Of a stretch of 64,000 nucleotides of DNA, positions 20,756 to 32,609 are shown in pieces; within the stretch, counting starts at the first letter, position 1; the number at the start of each line of letters is the position of its first letter. A program made the position numbers and the translations under genes. Source of the DNA: Euonymus europaeus. Taxonomy: Eukaryota; Streptophyta; Magnoliopsida; Celastrales; Celastraceae. The notes below the pieces were generated by a model. That model was given only the letters and a program-made list of their open reading frames with translations, ran no database searches and had not been told where the DNA came from. The stretch is taken from NCBI GenBank assembly GCA_963580455.1, contig OY756962.1:23945001-24009000 (forward strand). Direction: 5' to 3'.

Positions 20756-22925
20756 ATGAGTCAAGTAGTCTTGTCTAAGCTTGCAACCAATGATGGCCAT
20801 GGTGAGAACTCAGCTTACTTCGACGGATGGAAGGCGTACGACAAGAACCCTTTTCACCCTGTCCACAATCCCGACGGAGTTATCCAGATGGGTCTTGCAG
20901 AAAACCAGGTAATTTTATTTTATTGATTTTTTTTTTTACAGTGATTGCTAGCTACGAAGAGTGAGTCTTAATTTCATTCATCTTTCATATTTAGTTAAAC
21001 CAGTTACTGAATTATGTTTTGTATTTCCAGCTTACGTTCGATTTGGTTCAAAATTGGATAAAGAAGAATCCACAGGCCTCCATATGCACTACTGAAGGTG
21101 TCAAAATGTTCAAAGAGATTGCAAACTTTCAGGACTACCATGGCTTGCCTGAATTTAGAGAGGCAATAGCCAAGTTTATGGGGAGAGTGAGAGGTGGAAG
21201 GGTCGCATTCGACCCAAACCGCATAGTCATGAGCGGTGGAGCCACTGGAGCAAATGAGACCATCATCTTCTGTTTGGCTGATCCAGGCGACGCTTTCCTT
21301 GTTCCCTCACCCTACTATGCTGCGTATGGTCCCCTTCTCTCTTTTGCTACTTTTTTTTTTGGGTAATTTTGGTGTTTACATAATTACACACATGTGTGTA
21401 TATATATATATGTATGTATGTGCTGGGAATTGTTGACTTTTCAACACTCCCATATACTTCTATTTGTTTTATTCAGCATATGTCAAACATTTATATTAAA
21501 GGTACGTTTTATTGTGACTACATAGGTCAAACTTTAGCTCACCAACCTAGATCAATTTGACTGATTAATAGGTCAAAAACATGCATTATTTAACTATGTT
21601 TTGGTGGGAGGTTAAGCAACTACATGCAAGCTTTGGTCTTCTTTTGTAATTAATACTAATCTAGATAAATACAAAAAATTAATGATATAATTAATGAAAC
21701 TTCCCATATGTCCAGATAGTTCAAAGGGCAAGCAACTTATTTGGAAAATTTAGACAATTTTATGTAGTCAAATGTTTATTTTTTCTTCCAAGTAATTAGA
21801 GAATTTGAGACATAATGAATAATTAAAAGTATCAAACTCTCATTTTTGTAGTCTATTCCTTGTTTGACAAACAATAACAAACATTGGACAGTTTAACTGA
21901 AAAATGTTTTTGGTTTCCTTTTTTAATATTATTGCAGATTTGATCGTGACCTTCGATGGCGAACTAGGGTGCAAATCATACCAGTAGATTGTGATAGCTC
22001 CAACAATTTTCAGATAACAAAAGAAGCACTTGAAGCAGCATATGAAAAGGCACAAGAAGCTAACATCAATGTGAAAGGATTGATCATGGTGAACCCATCA
22101 AACCCACTTGGGACAATATTGGACAAAGACACACTGAGGAATTTGGTCACATTTGTGAATCAAAAGAACATTCACCTTGTCTGTGACGAAATTTACGCGT
22201 CCTGTGTCTTCAGCTCCCCTGGTTTTGTCAGCGTCGCGGAGATTGTGAAAGAGATGGCTGATCGCTGCAACCGCGACCTTATTCACATTGTTTACAGCTT
22301 GTCTAAGGACTTGGGTTTCCCTGGCTTTAGGGTTGGCATTGTCTACTCATACAATGATGATGTGGTGAGCTGTGGCCGGAAAATGTCCAGCTTCGGATTA
22401 GTCTCCACCCAAACTCAATACTTGCTAGCTGCAATGCTTTCAGACGATGAATTTGTCAACAATTTCCTCGCGGAGAGCGCCAAGAGACTAGCTAAGAGAC
22501 ATGGGATTATCACTAAGGGACTTGAAGAGGTTGGTATTAGTTGCCTGAAAAGCAATGCTGGTCTTTATATTTGGATGGATTTGAGGCATCTACTTAAAGA
22601 AGAGACATATGAAGGTGAAATGGTGCTGTGGAAAGTCATTATTGACGAAGTGAAGCTCAATGTTTCTCCAGGCTCTTCTTTTCATTGCGTTGAGCCGGGT
22701 TGGTTTAGGGTATGCTTTGCAAACATGGATGATGGCACAGTTCAAGTGGCTCTCAAGAGAATGCAAGCATTTGTTGGTAAAGTAAAGGAGCCAAAAGAGG
22801 CGCCATTGAAGAGGCCGCGCTGGCAAAACAATCTCAGGCTGAGCTTCTCCTCTGGGAGATTTGAGGAGGGTATCATGTCTCCACATTCTCCAATCCCTCA
22901 GTCCCCGCTTGTTAGGGCAACTTAA
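20756..22925 (+). CDS. ACS: 1-aminocyclopropane-1-carboxylate synthase, type 1
   Basis: Cytosolic pyridoxal-phosphate enzyme that converts S-adenosylmethionine to ACC, the committed step of ethylene synthesis. Three exons (20756-20908, 21031-21323, 21938-22925) join in phase to 477 residues, normal for the family. Visible features: QMGLAENQ near residue 45, the NPSNPLGT loop, and the cofactor-lysine motif [14 protein letters not shown] with the lysine at about residue 272. The C-terminus [13 protein letters not shown] followed by [15 protein letters not shown] has a CDPK-type serine (LSF) and three Ser-Pro sites, which defines the type-1 class stabilised by MPK3/MPK6 phosphorylation (Arabidopsis ACS2/ACS6). 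Intron positions match the usual ACS layout, the second one splitting the Ala codon before FDRD. The frame is complete and intact. Confidence 0.97.
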
Positions 22926-23085
22926 GCTCTCTCTCACACACACACTCGTGAAGGCTAGCTATGGACAATTCAACTACAGCCCACCTAGATCTTCCCATAT
23001 TTGTTATTTACTTTTAGGAATAACCATTTTTTGTCCCATTAGTCAAGTGCTATAAGGTTTTTTTTGGGATTTAAAATGTTGTTTG
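22926..23085 (+). other. 3' flank of the ACC synthase gene
   Basis: Contains a CA-rich run and U-rich sequence suited to a 3' UTR. I cannot pick a unique polyadenylation signal. Confidence 0.4.
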
Positions 23086-24822
23086 TGTTAGATATATGTC
23101 CTGTATAGCCAATCTAATACGGTTGTATTTAGAACATATATAATAATTGTACTGTATTAATTGTTTAAATAAATGGCAGTATATATATATATTTGATATT
23201 TCTATTTATATAGTTGTATTAAATATGTCTGCAGATATTTATTAGAGATCTCATTCACAAGAGTTGAGAATATGAGTGACGAGTGATCTCTAGTATAAAT
23301 ATCTTAAATAAAGTTCTTGATTGTAGAATTATTAATTGGACAATAATAATTCGGAAGATCAGTATACTGTTTGTTTCCTATAATGATAGGGTTGTGAGTC
23401 TTATGCAATTTAATATGAGATATTAAAAACAAACAGTATGGAAGATTTATTGTTGAATAAATGCTTCGAACATGACTTGCTAAATAATGAATCACATGGA
23501 GGTTTATTTCTTTGTCAATGATTTATTATTTATTTATGATTGTGTAAATAATCTTTAGACCTGAGATGACATAGTAGTCTTGTATATGAGTGATTGAATT
23601 TTGTCAATGTTGGAAATATTTATTTATTAAATAAATATTAACATTTGATGGATTCAGTTAGTTATATATGAAGACTTGTGTGCAGTCAATAAGGAATCCA
23701 TCGCCTCGAAATAAACGAGGAGAATATCCTATGTGATCCGGATATATATATTGACACAGGAAATCCTTGGCCGAGGTTACATGATTAATGAAAAGTGTTT
23801 TCATTAATTATTTGTTTGTCAATAAAATATTGGATCTGACATATAATTGAGTTAGTGGATTTGACGGATATCCATGATCCTCACTCAATTGAGATATTGT
23901 ACAGTGGAAGGATTTAATTACATGGTAATCGTAATTAAATGTTCATATGAAAGAATTCATCACTGATTGGGTAGTCACGATATACTGCTAGGTGTCACTC
24001 GTGATTTATAAGAAATGATTAAAAGTTGTTTTAATTAATATCAAAGAGTTTGATGTTATTCTTATTGCTAATCGGTAATGAACCTAGAAAGTCACACATA
24101 AAGGAATCACGAACATTGTTACGCTAAGATTGGAAAGGAGAATTGTGTGGATTCGATAATTTACATGAGATGAAAATTATCGAATTATTAATTAAATACA
24201 GGTTTATTGTAAACCGAAACGGATCCAATTGATTAATGTACACTGCTAGCACATTTGTGATTAATTCAGAATGGGTCATGATTTAATTAATAATTTATTA
24301 TAATATATTATAATATGTTGAAGTTGGTATTATAATAATATATTTTGTTAAAGTTGGTATTGACACTTGGAGGAAGTGTCGGAAAATTCAATTTTAAATA
24401 TAGTTCACTTCCATGATTTCGTGGTTCCGGTGGACGGCTTAGGATCTCCGTGTTATCGGGGATTGACTGAAATTTTGATCAAGCACGCTTCAAGAGGTAA
24501 AGATTTTGTGTATTCCGCTGCGTATTTTGGTATGCCATATGCTAACAGTTTGTGTGTTGAATCATATTTATTTTCAAGTTGTTCATGGACAAGTAACCTA
24601 GGGAAGATGTTGTAATAGTGCGATATCGATCTAGAATTCTAGATATTTGAATTTTGAAGGGATATGTTTTTATGGTCTCCATTTTTAATTGGTAATTCTT
24701 CATAATATTGATGCTCGATCAAGTGTAGATCGTTCTGTCCTGTGTGTATAGTCTTGTTAAGATAATTTCGGGCTTGATTATACATATATATTAGTTTGAT
24801 AATATCCGATTAGACTCCGACA
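23086..24822 (+). mobile_element. Probable LTR-retrotransposon-related long repeat
   Basis: Starts TGTTAGATATATGTCCTG and could end TCCGACA, giving TGT...ACA ends. The interior has the texture of plant copia-type long LTRs: non-coding, repeated AATTATTAATT tracts and long near-palindromes such as GATAATTTACATGAGATGAAAATTATCG. An 82-codon frame at 24367-24615 has no recognisable domain. I could not find a matching target duplication, so the ends and the class are tentative. Confidence 0.4.
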
Positions 24823-24849
24823 CTCAAGTATCTCAAAACTTATTGTCGA

Positions 24850-25360
24850 ATCTGATTTTTAATTGTTATCAACATCCTCTCTAAGAACAATAGTTGCTCT
24901 TGAAATATGGTTTATTTATAGAGAAATGCAGCCAAATATGTGTGCCTTTGAAAATCCGCTTCAAACATGTTTACAGGGAACTCAATGGCGCAACGGATTT
25001 CTTGGCCTTCAAAGCCTCTAATAGCAAAGTTTCTAAAGTATATGACAACTTCAGTAATCTCCCTCACATGGTTAAAGGTATGCTCCTAATGGATAGGTGG
25101 GGATCTCGACTTTTAGAATAAAAAAAACAACTAGAGGGTTTTGTTGCTCTTGTGAGCTCTTTGTTTCTACCTTTAAGTTTTTTATTTTTTATTTTTCGTT
25201 TATTTCGTTTCAGTCTCATTCTATCTTATTTTCTTTTTTATTGCCTAGATTAGGTGTTTGTCCCCTCGTGTTCTGTTAGTCACCGAAGAGAAACTTTCTT
25301 TTCTTTAGTCAATAAAATTTGGACTGAGTCCTTTTTCCTAAAAAAGAAATTAAAAAAGAG
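24850..25360 (+). mobile_element. 3' end of a LINE (RNase H C-terminus and tail)
   Basis: The plus strand encodes VYRELNGATDFLAFKA, matching the last helix of the RNase H domain in plant L1 LINEs (usual form VYREGNxxADxLA), then a short tail ending GSRLLE and a stop. A T-rich 3' UTR and an A-rich end (TTCCTAAAAAAGAAATTAAAAAAG) follow. The 5' part of the element is missing. Confidence 0.65.
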
Positions 25361-25414
25361 AGACTCCGACGCCCAAGGAAAAATCTAAAACCTCAAAGAA
25401 ACTCAAAGAGCCGG

Positions 25415-25711
25415 TTAGGGTTTACAAGAACGCATACCTTGTATTAGGTTTCCGCTTCTTCTTTTTATTACAGAGGCACTTAGCTTACCGTAGTCTTGCC
25501 CCAGGGGATCTTTTATCGGCTCTAGCGCGATCCCGCCATTAGACCATCCATAGACCCTTTTTTTTATAGAAGATAGAGATTTTATATCATAAAGAGGAGT
25601 AGAAGAGTCATTCTCCGGGGGCTCACAAAGGGAACTAGACTGAAACCCTTGAACAAAACAAGAGATAACATGAATAAAACAACAAGCAGTAAAGAAGAAT
25701 ATCCAGACCAT
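25415..25711 (-). other. Unidentified 98-codon open frame in GC-richer sequence
   Basis: An open frame with a hydrophobic N-terminus (MVWIFFFTACCFIHVISCFV, a possible membrane segment or signal) followed by a polar part. The base composition is richer in GC than the flanks, so the DNA may have come from elsewhere, such as an organelle, but I recognise no plastid or mitochondrial gene in it. No promoter or conserved splice sites can be argued. It may well be non-coding. Confidence 0.25.
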
Positions 25712-28185
25712 ACACGTGGCTCTAAAAAATTCTTCATTATATATATTTTAAATTATCTTTCCTAGGATACAATGACACAATCATCTCTCTAGCCAGTTTG
25801 ATGGGTTCGATTTAAAATATTATAGGATTAATAAAGAGTTGTTTGGAAGTCTTTATCATAAGCTAATTACAGAATGCAAAATCCAAAGAAGTTTATGGAT
25901 GCAAATATACCATAGCTAATGCATTAAACAAACATCTTATCATGAGAACTAGTGTTTTCTAACTTTCTAATTCCTAATATCTCTCCCTAAATAAATAAAT
26001 AAGTAACTCTCAGATTTAAAAAACTTGAGAAATGAGTGATGCCTCGATCCTCCTCTCCCAGCTCTGATCAATCCTCCTTCTACTGCCACCCACTTTCCCT
26101 TCTCTCTTCTCCACTTTCACTCATCTTCCATTGACTCATCTTCCATTGATTGGATCTACCCTTTCTTTTTATCAAGATCTGATTTTTATCGTTTTCATGT
26201 TTTTTTTTTTGAATAAAAGATTTTGCAATGTTTCTTTCTTCCGGATCTAGATATCCTCCATCCGTCGTGGATCTTTAATCATTGGTATTTCGGCGTACTT
26301 CGGCAATATATGATACTGACATCTTTTGTTGAGATCTCATATATGTGGGAGTTTGGATCCATATTATAGATCTAAGTTGTAATTTGCGCAAATTTTTCAT
26401 TTTAATCTCTGTTTTTCGACATAGACCGGTGGAGTACTGAGTTATCGACGGGCCTCTGATAAGGTTCGTGTGTAATATAGGGTCATTCGAGAATATTAAG
26501 TGATGTTGTGTTTGTATTGTTTTTAGTCATATTAGTTGTAATTCATCTTAATGGTGGCCCGAATATCCACTGATTGATCTAAATTTCCTATTTTTCTATG
26601 GATAACTTAACACAACAAAACCTTTCTAAAAATACACTACGAATGGTTATGAGATCTGCATTCCAAGCCATATATAAAAGGCAATTATGTGCATCCATGA
26701 CGTGTCACAACGACAAACTGTGACATTCCAAGTAATGTCATCCATGGAAATAATGTCCAAATGTTGATGGAATGGTGATGTTTAATTGTTAATAGACAAT
26801 TCTGTTATGAGTATAGTTGGTGGAGTGGCTGGGTAGGCCCGGTTATAGTAGCATTTTTAGATTATTTTGTTTTTAAAAAAAAATTATATATTTGTATTAT
26901 TCAGCCTAATGAATCCAACAATGTACGAATCTCAAGTAGTTCAATTAACGAACTAGTTCGTATGTAATATTGAATACAATCATACCCCCTTTCCCATATT
27001 AAAAAAACCAAATCAAAAGATGTGTTTTTTTAAGAAAGAAAAATCAAATTAAACATGAAAAATACTACAATTTAGACTGTCGGATATAATCTCAAAACGT
27101 TCGATATTTTTAGATGATGAATTTATTTTTTATTTCGAATAAAAAATATCGTCGAATTCGGTAAACCGAATATAGCAGAGTAGCAGTAGTAAAAAAATAT
27201 AACAGAGTAGCAGTAGTAAACACGAAAGGGGCCACAAGAGAGTCTTCTGTAGTAAAAAAAATAGCAGAGTAGCAGTCCCTTGGGCACGTGCCCTTGTGTT
27301 GTTTGTGAGACTGTGTGCATCCATAAAAAGAAGCTTTTTATTTATTATTTATAAGTCTTTATCAGAAACCAATTATAGAATGCAACAGAGCATGAAATTA
27401 TATCTTTTTTGTTGTTGACATGTCATATTGGATCGGACATATATGCAGTAGAATGAGAAGCTAAGAAGTTGATGATGCATGGCATCTAATGAGTCTTGTT
27501 TATTTATCATCCGGACGGTCGAAATCTTAAGGCAGATCAGAAAAGATGTTGCCGCACAATATGACTGAGTAGGGGTGTTAATATCGGTTTTGGTCGATTT
27601 TTTTACATATTTTGATCAAATCGTTTAGTCAATTTTCGGTTGGTATGTCAATTTTTTTTTATATTTTTTAATGTGTTGATATGATCAATGTTAATTACAA
27701 AATCCTATTGAAATAACCCTGATACTCACAAACACACACACACACACAATACAACATATTGATATGATTAATGTTAATTACAAAATCCTTCAAATTACTC
27801 TGTATATATACATATTTATGTGATCATGGATGATCGATTCAAATGTGACTCACCATTACCATGATGACTTTCCAGGCCTGTTGATTTTCTAGCTTTTTTC
27901 AGCTGCCTCTGTCCCACCCTCCCTACATCTGCCATGGGATTTGGAGCTCAACTATTACATTTGTTCAGGCAAAATCGATTGATTATTCTTAATTTGAAGC
28001 TAATTTTTGTCTTCAAAGTAAATTAAAAAATATACACAACACCACATATATGTAAACAGATCAATGAGGCATCGCCATATATATACAATACCTCCCATTC
28101 CACTTGGATGTTGCCTCCTACATGCATTTGCAGGCTCTGATCATAAGAGTTTAATCAGAACACATGAGAATCACAGCCTGCCTGT
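25712..28185. other. Intergenic sequence
   Basis: AT-rich DNA. About 26030-26560 is less AT-rich and may be a retroelement 5' region, but no protein is readable. About 27170-27275 holds a short tandem repeat and about 27575-27700 a copy of the GATCAAAT-type dispersed repeat. No gene supported. Confidence 0.45.
27170..27275. repeat. Three imperfect copies of an AGCAGAGTAGCAGT unit
   Basis: The unit ATAGCAGAGTAGCAGT followed by AGTAAA appears three times, the third after an unrelated 35-bp insert. Minus-strand frames across it (Tyr/Leu/Phe-rich) are artefacts of the repeat. Confidence 0.7.
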
Positions 28186-29143
28186 TTAACAAATTACACA
28201 GGCATTTGGATTCTCTTCCATACTCTGGACATAGTGATAAGTGGTCATCTGAGGATTGTATGCTTTGTAGGCTTTGACAAGTTCCAAAACAGGATCTGGT
28301 ACTGGTGGCTGTTCTTTCTTCTTCTCTTCCTCCTTCTTGGGTTCTTCTTTCTTTGCTTCCTCCTTCTTGGGTTCTTCTTTCTTTGCTTCCTCCTTCTTGG
28401 GTTCTTCTTTCTTTGCTTCTTCCTTCTTTGCTTCTTCTTTCTTCTCAGGCTCTTTAGCTGGTCCTACTGAAACTATGTCAGTTTGCCAATATCTGCGCAA
28501 CTTGCTAACTATACTCACTGGATCAACTGACCCAATTACTATCAATTTCTTCTCCTTCATGTCCATGGAGATCGAATCGATTCCTAAATAAATCAAAGAA
28601 TTAAAACTCATTAAGCAAAAAATATCCCACCTAAGAAGAACAAAAGGAGATCAACAAGTCCATTTTAATCCAAAAAAGCCCCCAAAATCCAATTAGGAAC
28701 AGTCAAAACATGAAATTTTTAGTCACTGTATATAAGCAAATACAATATTAAGGCAAAGTTCTTCTACCGGGATGAGTAGACACAGTCTTGAGAGCCTTCT
28801 GCTTGTCTTTGTCATCATGTAAATCCAACTTCAACACGACCTTCTGCATAATGCAAACCCAGAATCAACCAAGCTTTTAATAATATTTCAATCAGAGAAG
28901 CAGACTATACACTACAAAAAATCTAGATTCATACAAGAGGAAAGTGTGATCAAACTTTTTCACTTTCTTGATTTATAAAGAGACTTTTACAATACACATG
29001 ATCTATTCGATTAAATGCCTGAACCAAGAATCGAAAATGAATATCCAAGTAGTATGCATTTAATTCCTAAGCCATCAACAGAAAGAAAAAAAAGAGCCCA
29101 GTTCGGTAAATGAGTTGATCCTAAGTGGGAAACAAACCTTCAT
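28186..29143 (-). CDS. Heavy-metal-associated isoprenylated plant protein (HIPP-like)
   Basis: Small HMA-fold protein probably anchored to membranes by a farnesyl group. Three exons on the minus strand: 29138-29143 (only ATGAAG), 28768-28843 and 28186-28583, total 480 bp and 159 residues with in-phase GT-AG introns. The HMA-like fold is readable from [20 protein letters not shown] to [18 protein letters not shown], with [17 protein letters not shown] in the middle. The metal-binding CxxC is absent: HDDKDK takes its place, as in several HIPP/HPP members, so copper or zinc binding is unlikely by the usual route. A Lys/Glu/Pro tract follows, and the protein ends CVIC, a CaaX box for prenylation. 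An alternative start on the ATG overlapping the exon 2 acceptor is less likely because MKKVVLK fits the family. Confidence 0.88.
28325..28445 (-). repeat. 30-bp coding repeat encoding [10 protein letters not shown]
   Basis: Tandem 30-bp units within the HIPP-like exon produce repeated [10 protein letters not shown] decapeptides. Plus-strand frames over it (Phe/Leu/Ser-rich) are shadows. The copy number is likely to vary between individuals. Confidence 0.85.
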
Positions 29144-32100
29144 TAGTGGGTTGCCTTTACAGAGATTCTGTGCGCAGATCAAAAACCAGAGAGACAGAGA
29201 GGGGATGTTAGAGAGACTCGGGAGATAAGGACCCAATAGGGTGTTAATAATCCGACAATACAGATGTTTACAAAATATTAATATGTCTAATTCGGATTAA
29301 TTTGAATGTTCAAACGTACTTAATTTATGATATTAAAATTATTTTAAATTAAAAAAATAAATCTAACAATAATTTAATAATCGTAATCTAAAATCGTAGA
29401 CGATGAAATTATGATCGCCACCGTTGATGGTGATGGCAAACAATCTGGATGGCTGTTGTGATCACTTCAGAGCCCGCATTATTGAAGGGCCGTACATTCC
29501 TGCTGTTACGTACGTGGTCATCACCATCTTGATTTCAAATCCAATAATTTCGCACTTATTGAATTTCATATGTTTAGAAACCTAAATTGACTAAAGTGAT
29601 GTTCAACAAAACAAAATTCAAAATTAATTTCTTAGATTTACATAGTAGCAAATTTTATGTCAAATATTTTTTTTTCGAACTTTTGAGATTATATTAATCT
29701 CCGATCCAAATACTCTTGTATACATACTTTCATGGGTCTATGGGTCCATAATTCAGTGAAATTAAATCACGAATTATAATTATGTCGAGAATTATCACAT
29801 CACGAAAGATAAAATTATTATTTAATTGAGATATATGTTCCTAGTTGTTAATTCTCTTCGTTTTCACAGCGACCACAGTATAAGTGTTCTTCAGTTATGA
29901 ATCAATTAAAAAGTACTTCATAACAAAAATATTCAAGTAAATAATTCTCAAAAAAAATTAGAAGAGCGTTGTCCCAGGATTCCCTCAATAATTTTTTTGG
30001 CCCCTTTATCTAAAATCTTGACTCCGTCCTTGCATATATGGTATTTGCAAAATCATTTAAAAACAATTTGAGAATCATCTGCAAAAATCTATCTCAATGG
30101 TCCATTTTAGAACAATTTGGGATATTTTATCACCATTTACTCGAAATAACTCTTCTTTTTCAAACCCTTTCGAAGATACCCTTTTGCACCTAGTTTTGTT
30201 TTAGTGTTGCCTAGCTATGTTTTGACCTATTTAATCATTTTATGTAATAATTTAATTATTTTATTTTATAGTGTTGAACAAGTCTCGTGAAATGTCGATT
30301 ATTATTCACCGTTGAAAAAAAATTAAGATGATTGATTTCTCTAATTTAGCAAGAATTGCATAATGCAGCTAACCGTCAGAGCTGTAACTGAATTTAACAA
30401 AGTATGAGAAGACAGAAGCGGCAGAAGGGTGGGAGCCATGGAAGAAAACGCTGGATTTCATGTAAAAGGGTGCAATTTTTATTTTTGACACATCAGTCAT
30501 TTGATCTGTTATGACTCTGTAATCCATAGTCGTCCAATTTTAACGATTTGTTAACGGTCAATATGCCAAATTAACATGTTAAGTGCTCGAAAATATCAAA
30601 AATTGTCCGAGAAACCTCTTTGGAATAAGTTAAAATTTTGGGTGACTGAATTGCATCATTTGAACCATCGATGATAAAAACTGAAAAATAAAAAAATATT
30701 TCGATGACCAAAATTCACTTACCCATACAATCGGCATTTAAATATTTAATCCCAGTCTTCAGTCTACGTGTAGCAAGGACTGAAAATTAAAGGTGTTTTG
30801 GGGTTCATTTTTTTGTCAAATGTGTTTGGTATATTGAAGTGCTGGTGGCTGGCTGGTTCAGTTGAATTGAAGCTGGTCAATTCAAACATGAATCTCCGAG
30901 TTTGAATTTGAAGAAAGGAAGAAAAAAAACTCATTTTATATAATGAAAATCCTTCCATACCCTATTTAATTGATTTTGAGCACTTTCCCACCAATTTATT
31001 ATGATCTAAATGTATGCGTTGAATTTTATTATCGTGACATTTCAATTCAGTTAACCTATTGCGTTTTAAAATAAGTGTCAACGGTCAATTTTTTGATAAA
31101 TTTTGATCAAATTGTTTAATCTATTAATCAATTTTTTAATTCTTGATCGATTTTAGTGCAAATATATAAACATCTTTTTTTTTTGAAAAAAACCCATCAA
31201 ACGGTTCAGTTTCAATTTTATCGATCTTTTTGACAGTTCTAATTTTAGTTTTTTAGTTTTTGTTTTGTTTTGCATAAACGATATGTTATATTTGAGCGTT
31301 GTGCTTAAGTCTTGCTAAAGCAATTAATCCAGCTAAGTTTCAAAATGGACCAAATTGATCAGAAGATTATAAGAAATAATTATTTGACCCAACTTTGCGC
31401 ATTTGACATTTCAAGAGTAGTAGCTCATTCCTTTGGGCTACAAGACCAGTTGAATACATGCAAAAACTGATGAAACAGTCTAGCCAGCCAACTTTCAATT
31501 GACAGCATGTGATGCGAGGTCCACAATCAAAAGAGTGGAGTTGTATGTGCGGTTCACATTTTTAATACCACCTACCCACCATTGAATTCAATCCCACCCT
31601 GACCTTGAAAAACATGATAAAAAAAATACCATTCAATTCAATCAACTCAACTGTGCTACAGCTTTTTTGCATTGTTCAAGTTGAAAACATGATATCAAGA
31701 AGCAATTAAGGGTAATGAAAATCTTTAGACTAATGATATAATCATGATTTGTGAAGAGAACACATGATATTAAGAAGCAATGGTAGCTTATTAATGACAT
31801 AATCCCGGGCCGAGGAGCATTGCCAAAGCGGGATGAGTCATCTTGGTACCTGTTTGAGGAGACACCTCGATAATAAATCGAGGATGCTTCACGGCCAAAA
31901 CAAGTAACCAAATACCATAGTGAAACCGGTTTTGAAGGAGTCCGACTCTCATCAGAAATAGAATATGGATAAAGACTAACCCTTCTAAAAATCCTCCGAA
32001 GGATCAAGAGGAATAACACATACATAACTATTTTTATTGTGAAACGTTCGCAACATATACAGTACTCGACATCATATTGCTTACATCCTGCATGTCTCCC

Positions 32101-32609
32101 ATCCCGTCCATTGTGAGAGTCTTGTACATGAGAGTTGCTTAATTTTTTCCCTACGCAAGTTACTGCTACTATCAAACTAATGCCAAGTGAAATAGTGGTA
32201 CTGGAGCCGCTGAGCTAGAAATGTTTATTGGTTAGCATAGGGAGGGCAACATCCATATTGTCTCAAAATTAATAAACCAAGGGAATCTTTTGAACAATAT
32301 CATTTTCAAAATGTACAGGCACTAAGCAACGTATCAAAAACCAATTCCATGTTTGGCGCCACGATGTTGTTTGTTGCAAACAGGGCATAAATGATTCATA
32401 TTAACATAAACCACTAATGATAATTTCCGTTAACAACAATTGCTTGAAACTGGAGAAACAAGAGAGGACTGAGCGTTCAATTCTCTATTTACATATCAAC
32501 AATATCAGCACACAATCATATGCATATAAGGCTCTCGCAGAACAGAACCAACATCTTACACTTCTAGTTAAGTGAGGACTGAGGACACTCTTCTTACCTG
32601 TTTCAATTG
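29144..32609. other. Intergenic sequence
   Basis: 5' flank of the HIPP-like gene, then AT-rich DNA. A copy of the GATCAAAT-type repeat lies at 31079-31250. A less AT-rich block at about 31800-32000 (minus strand, GGTGTCTCCTCAAACAGGTA) has an open frame but no recognisable domain and may be retroelement DNA. No gene supported. Confidence 0.45.

Noticed and set aside
20756..22925. Generic aminotransferase
   Set aside because: The exon layout, [14 protein letters not shown] and the Ser-Pro-rich C-terminus identify ACC synthase specifically.
28234..28591. Plus-strand Phe/Leu/Ser-rich open frames
   Set aside because: They are antisense shadows of the Lys/Glu repeat in the minus-strand HIPP-like gene.
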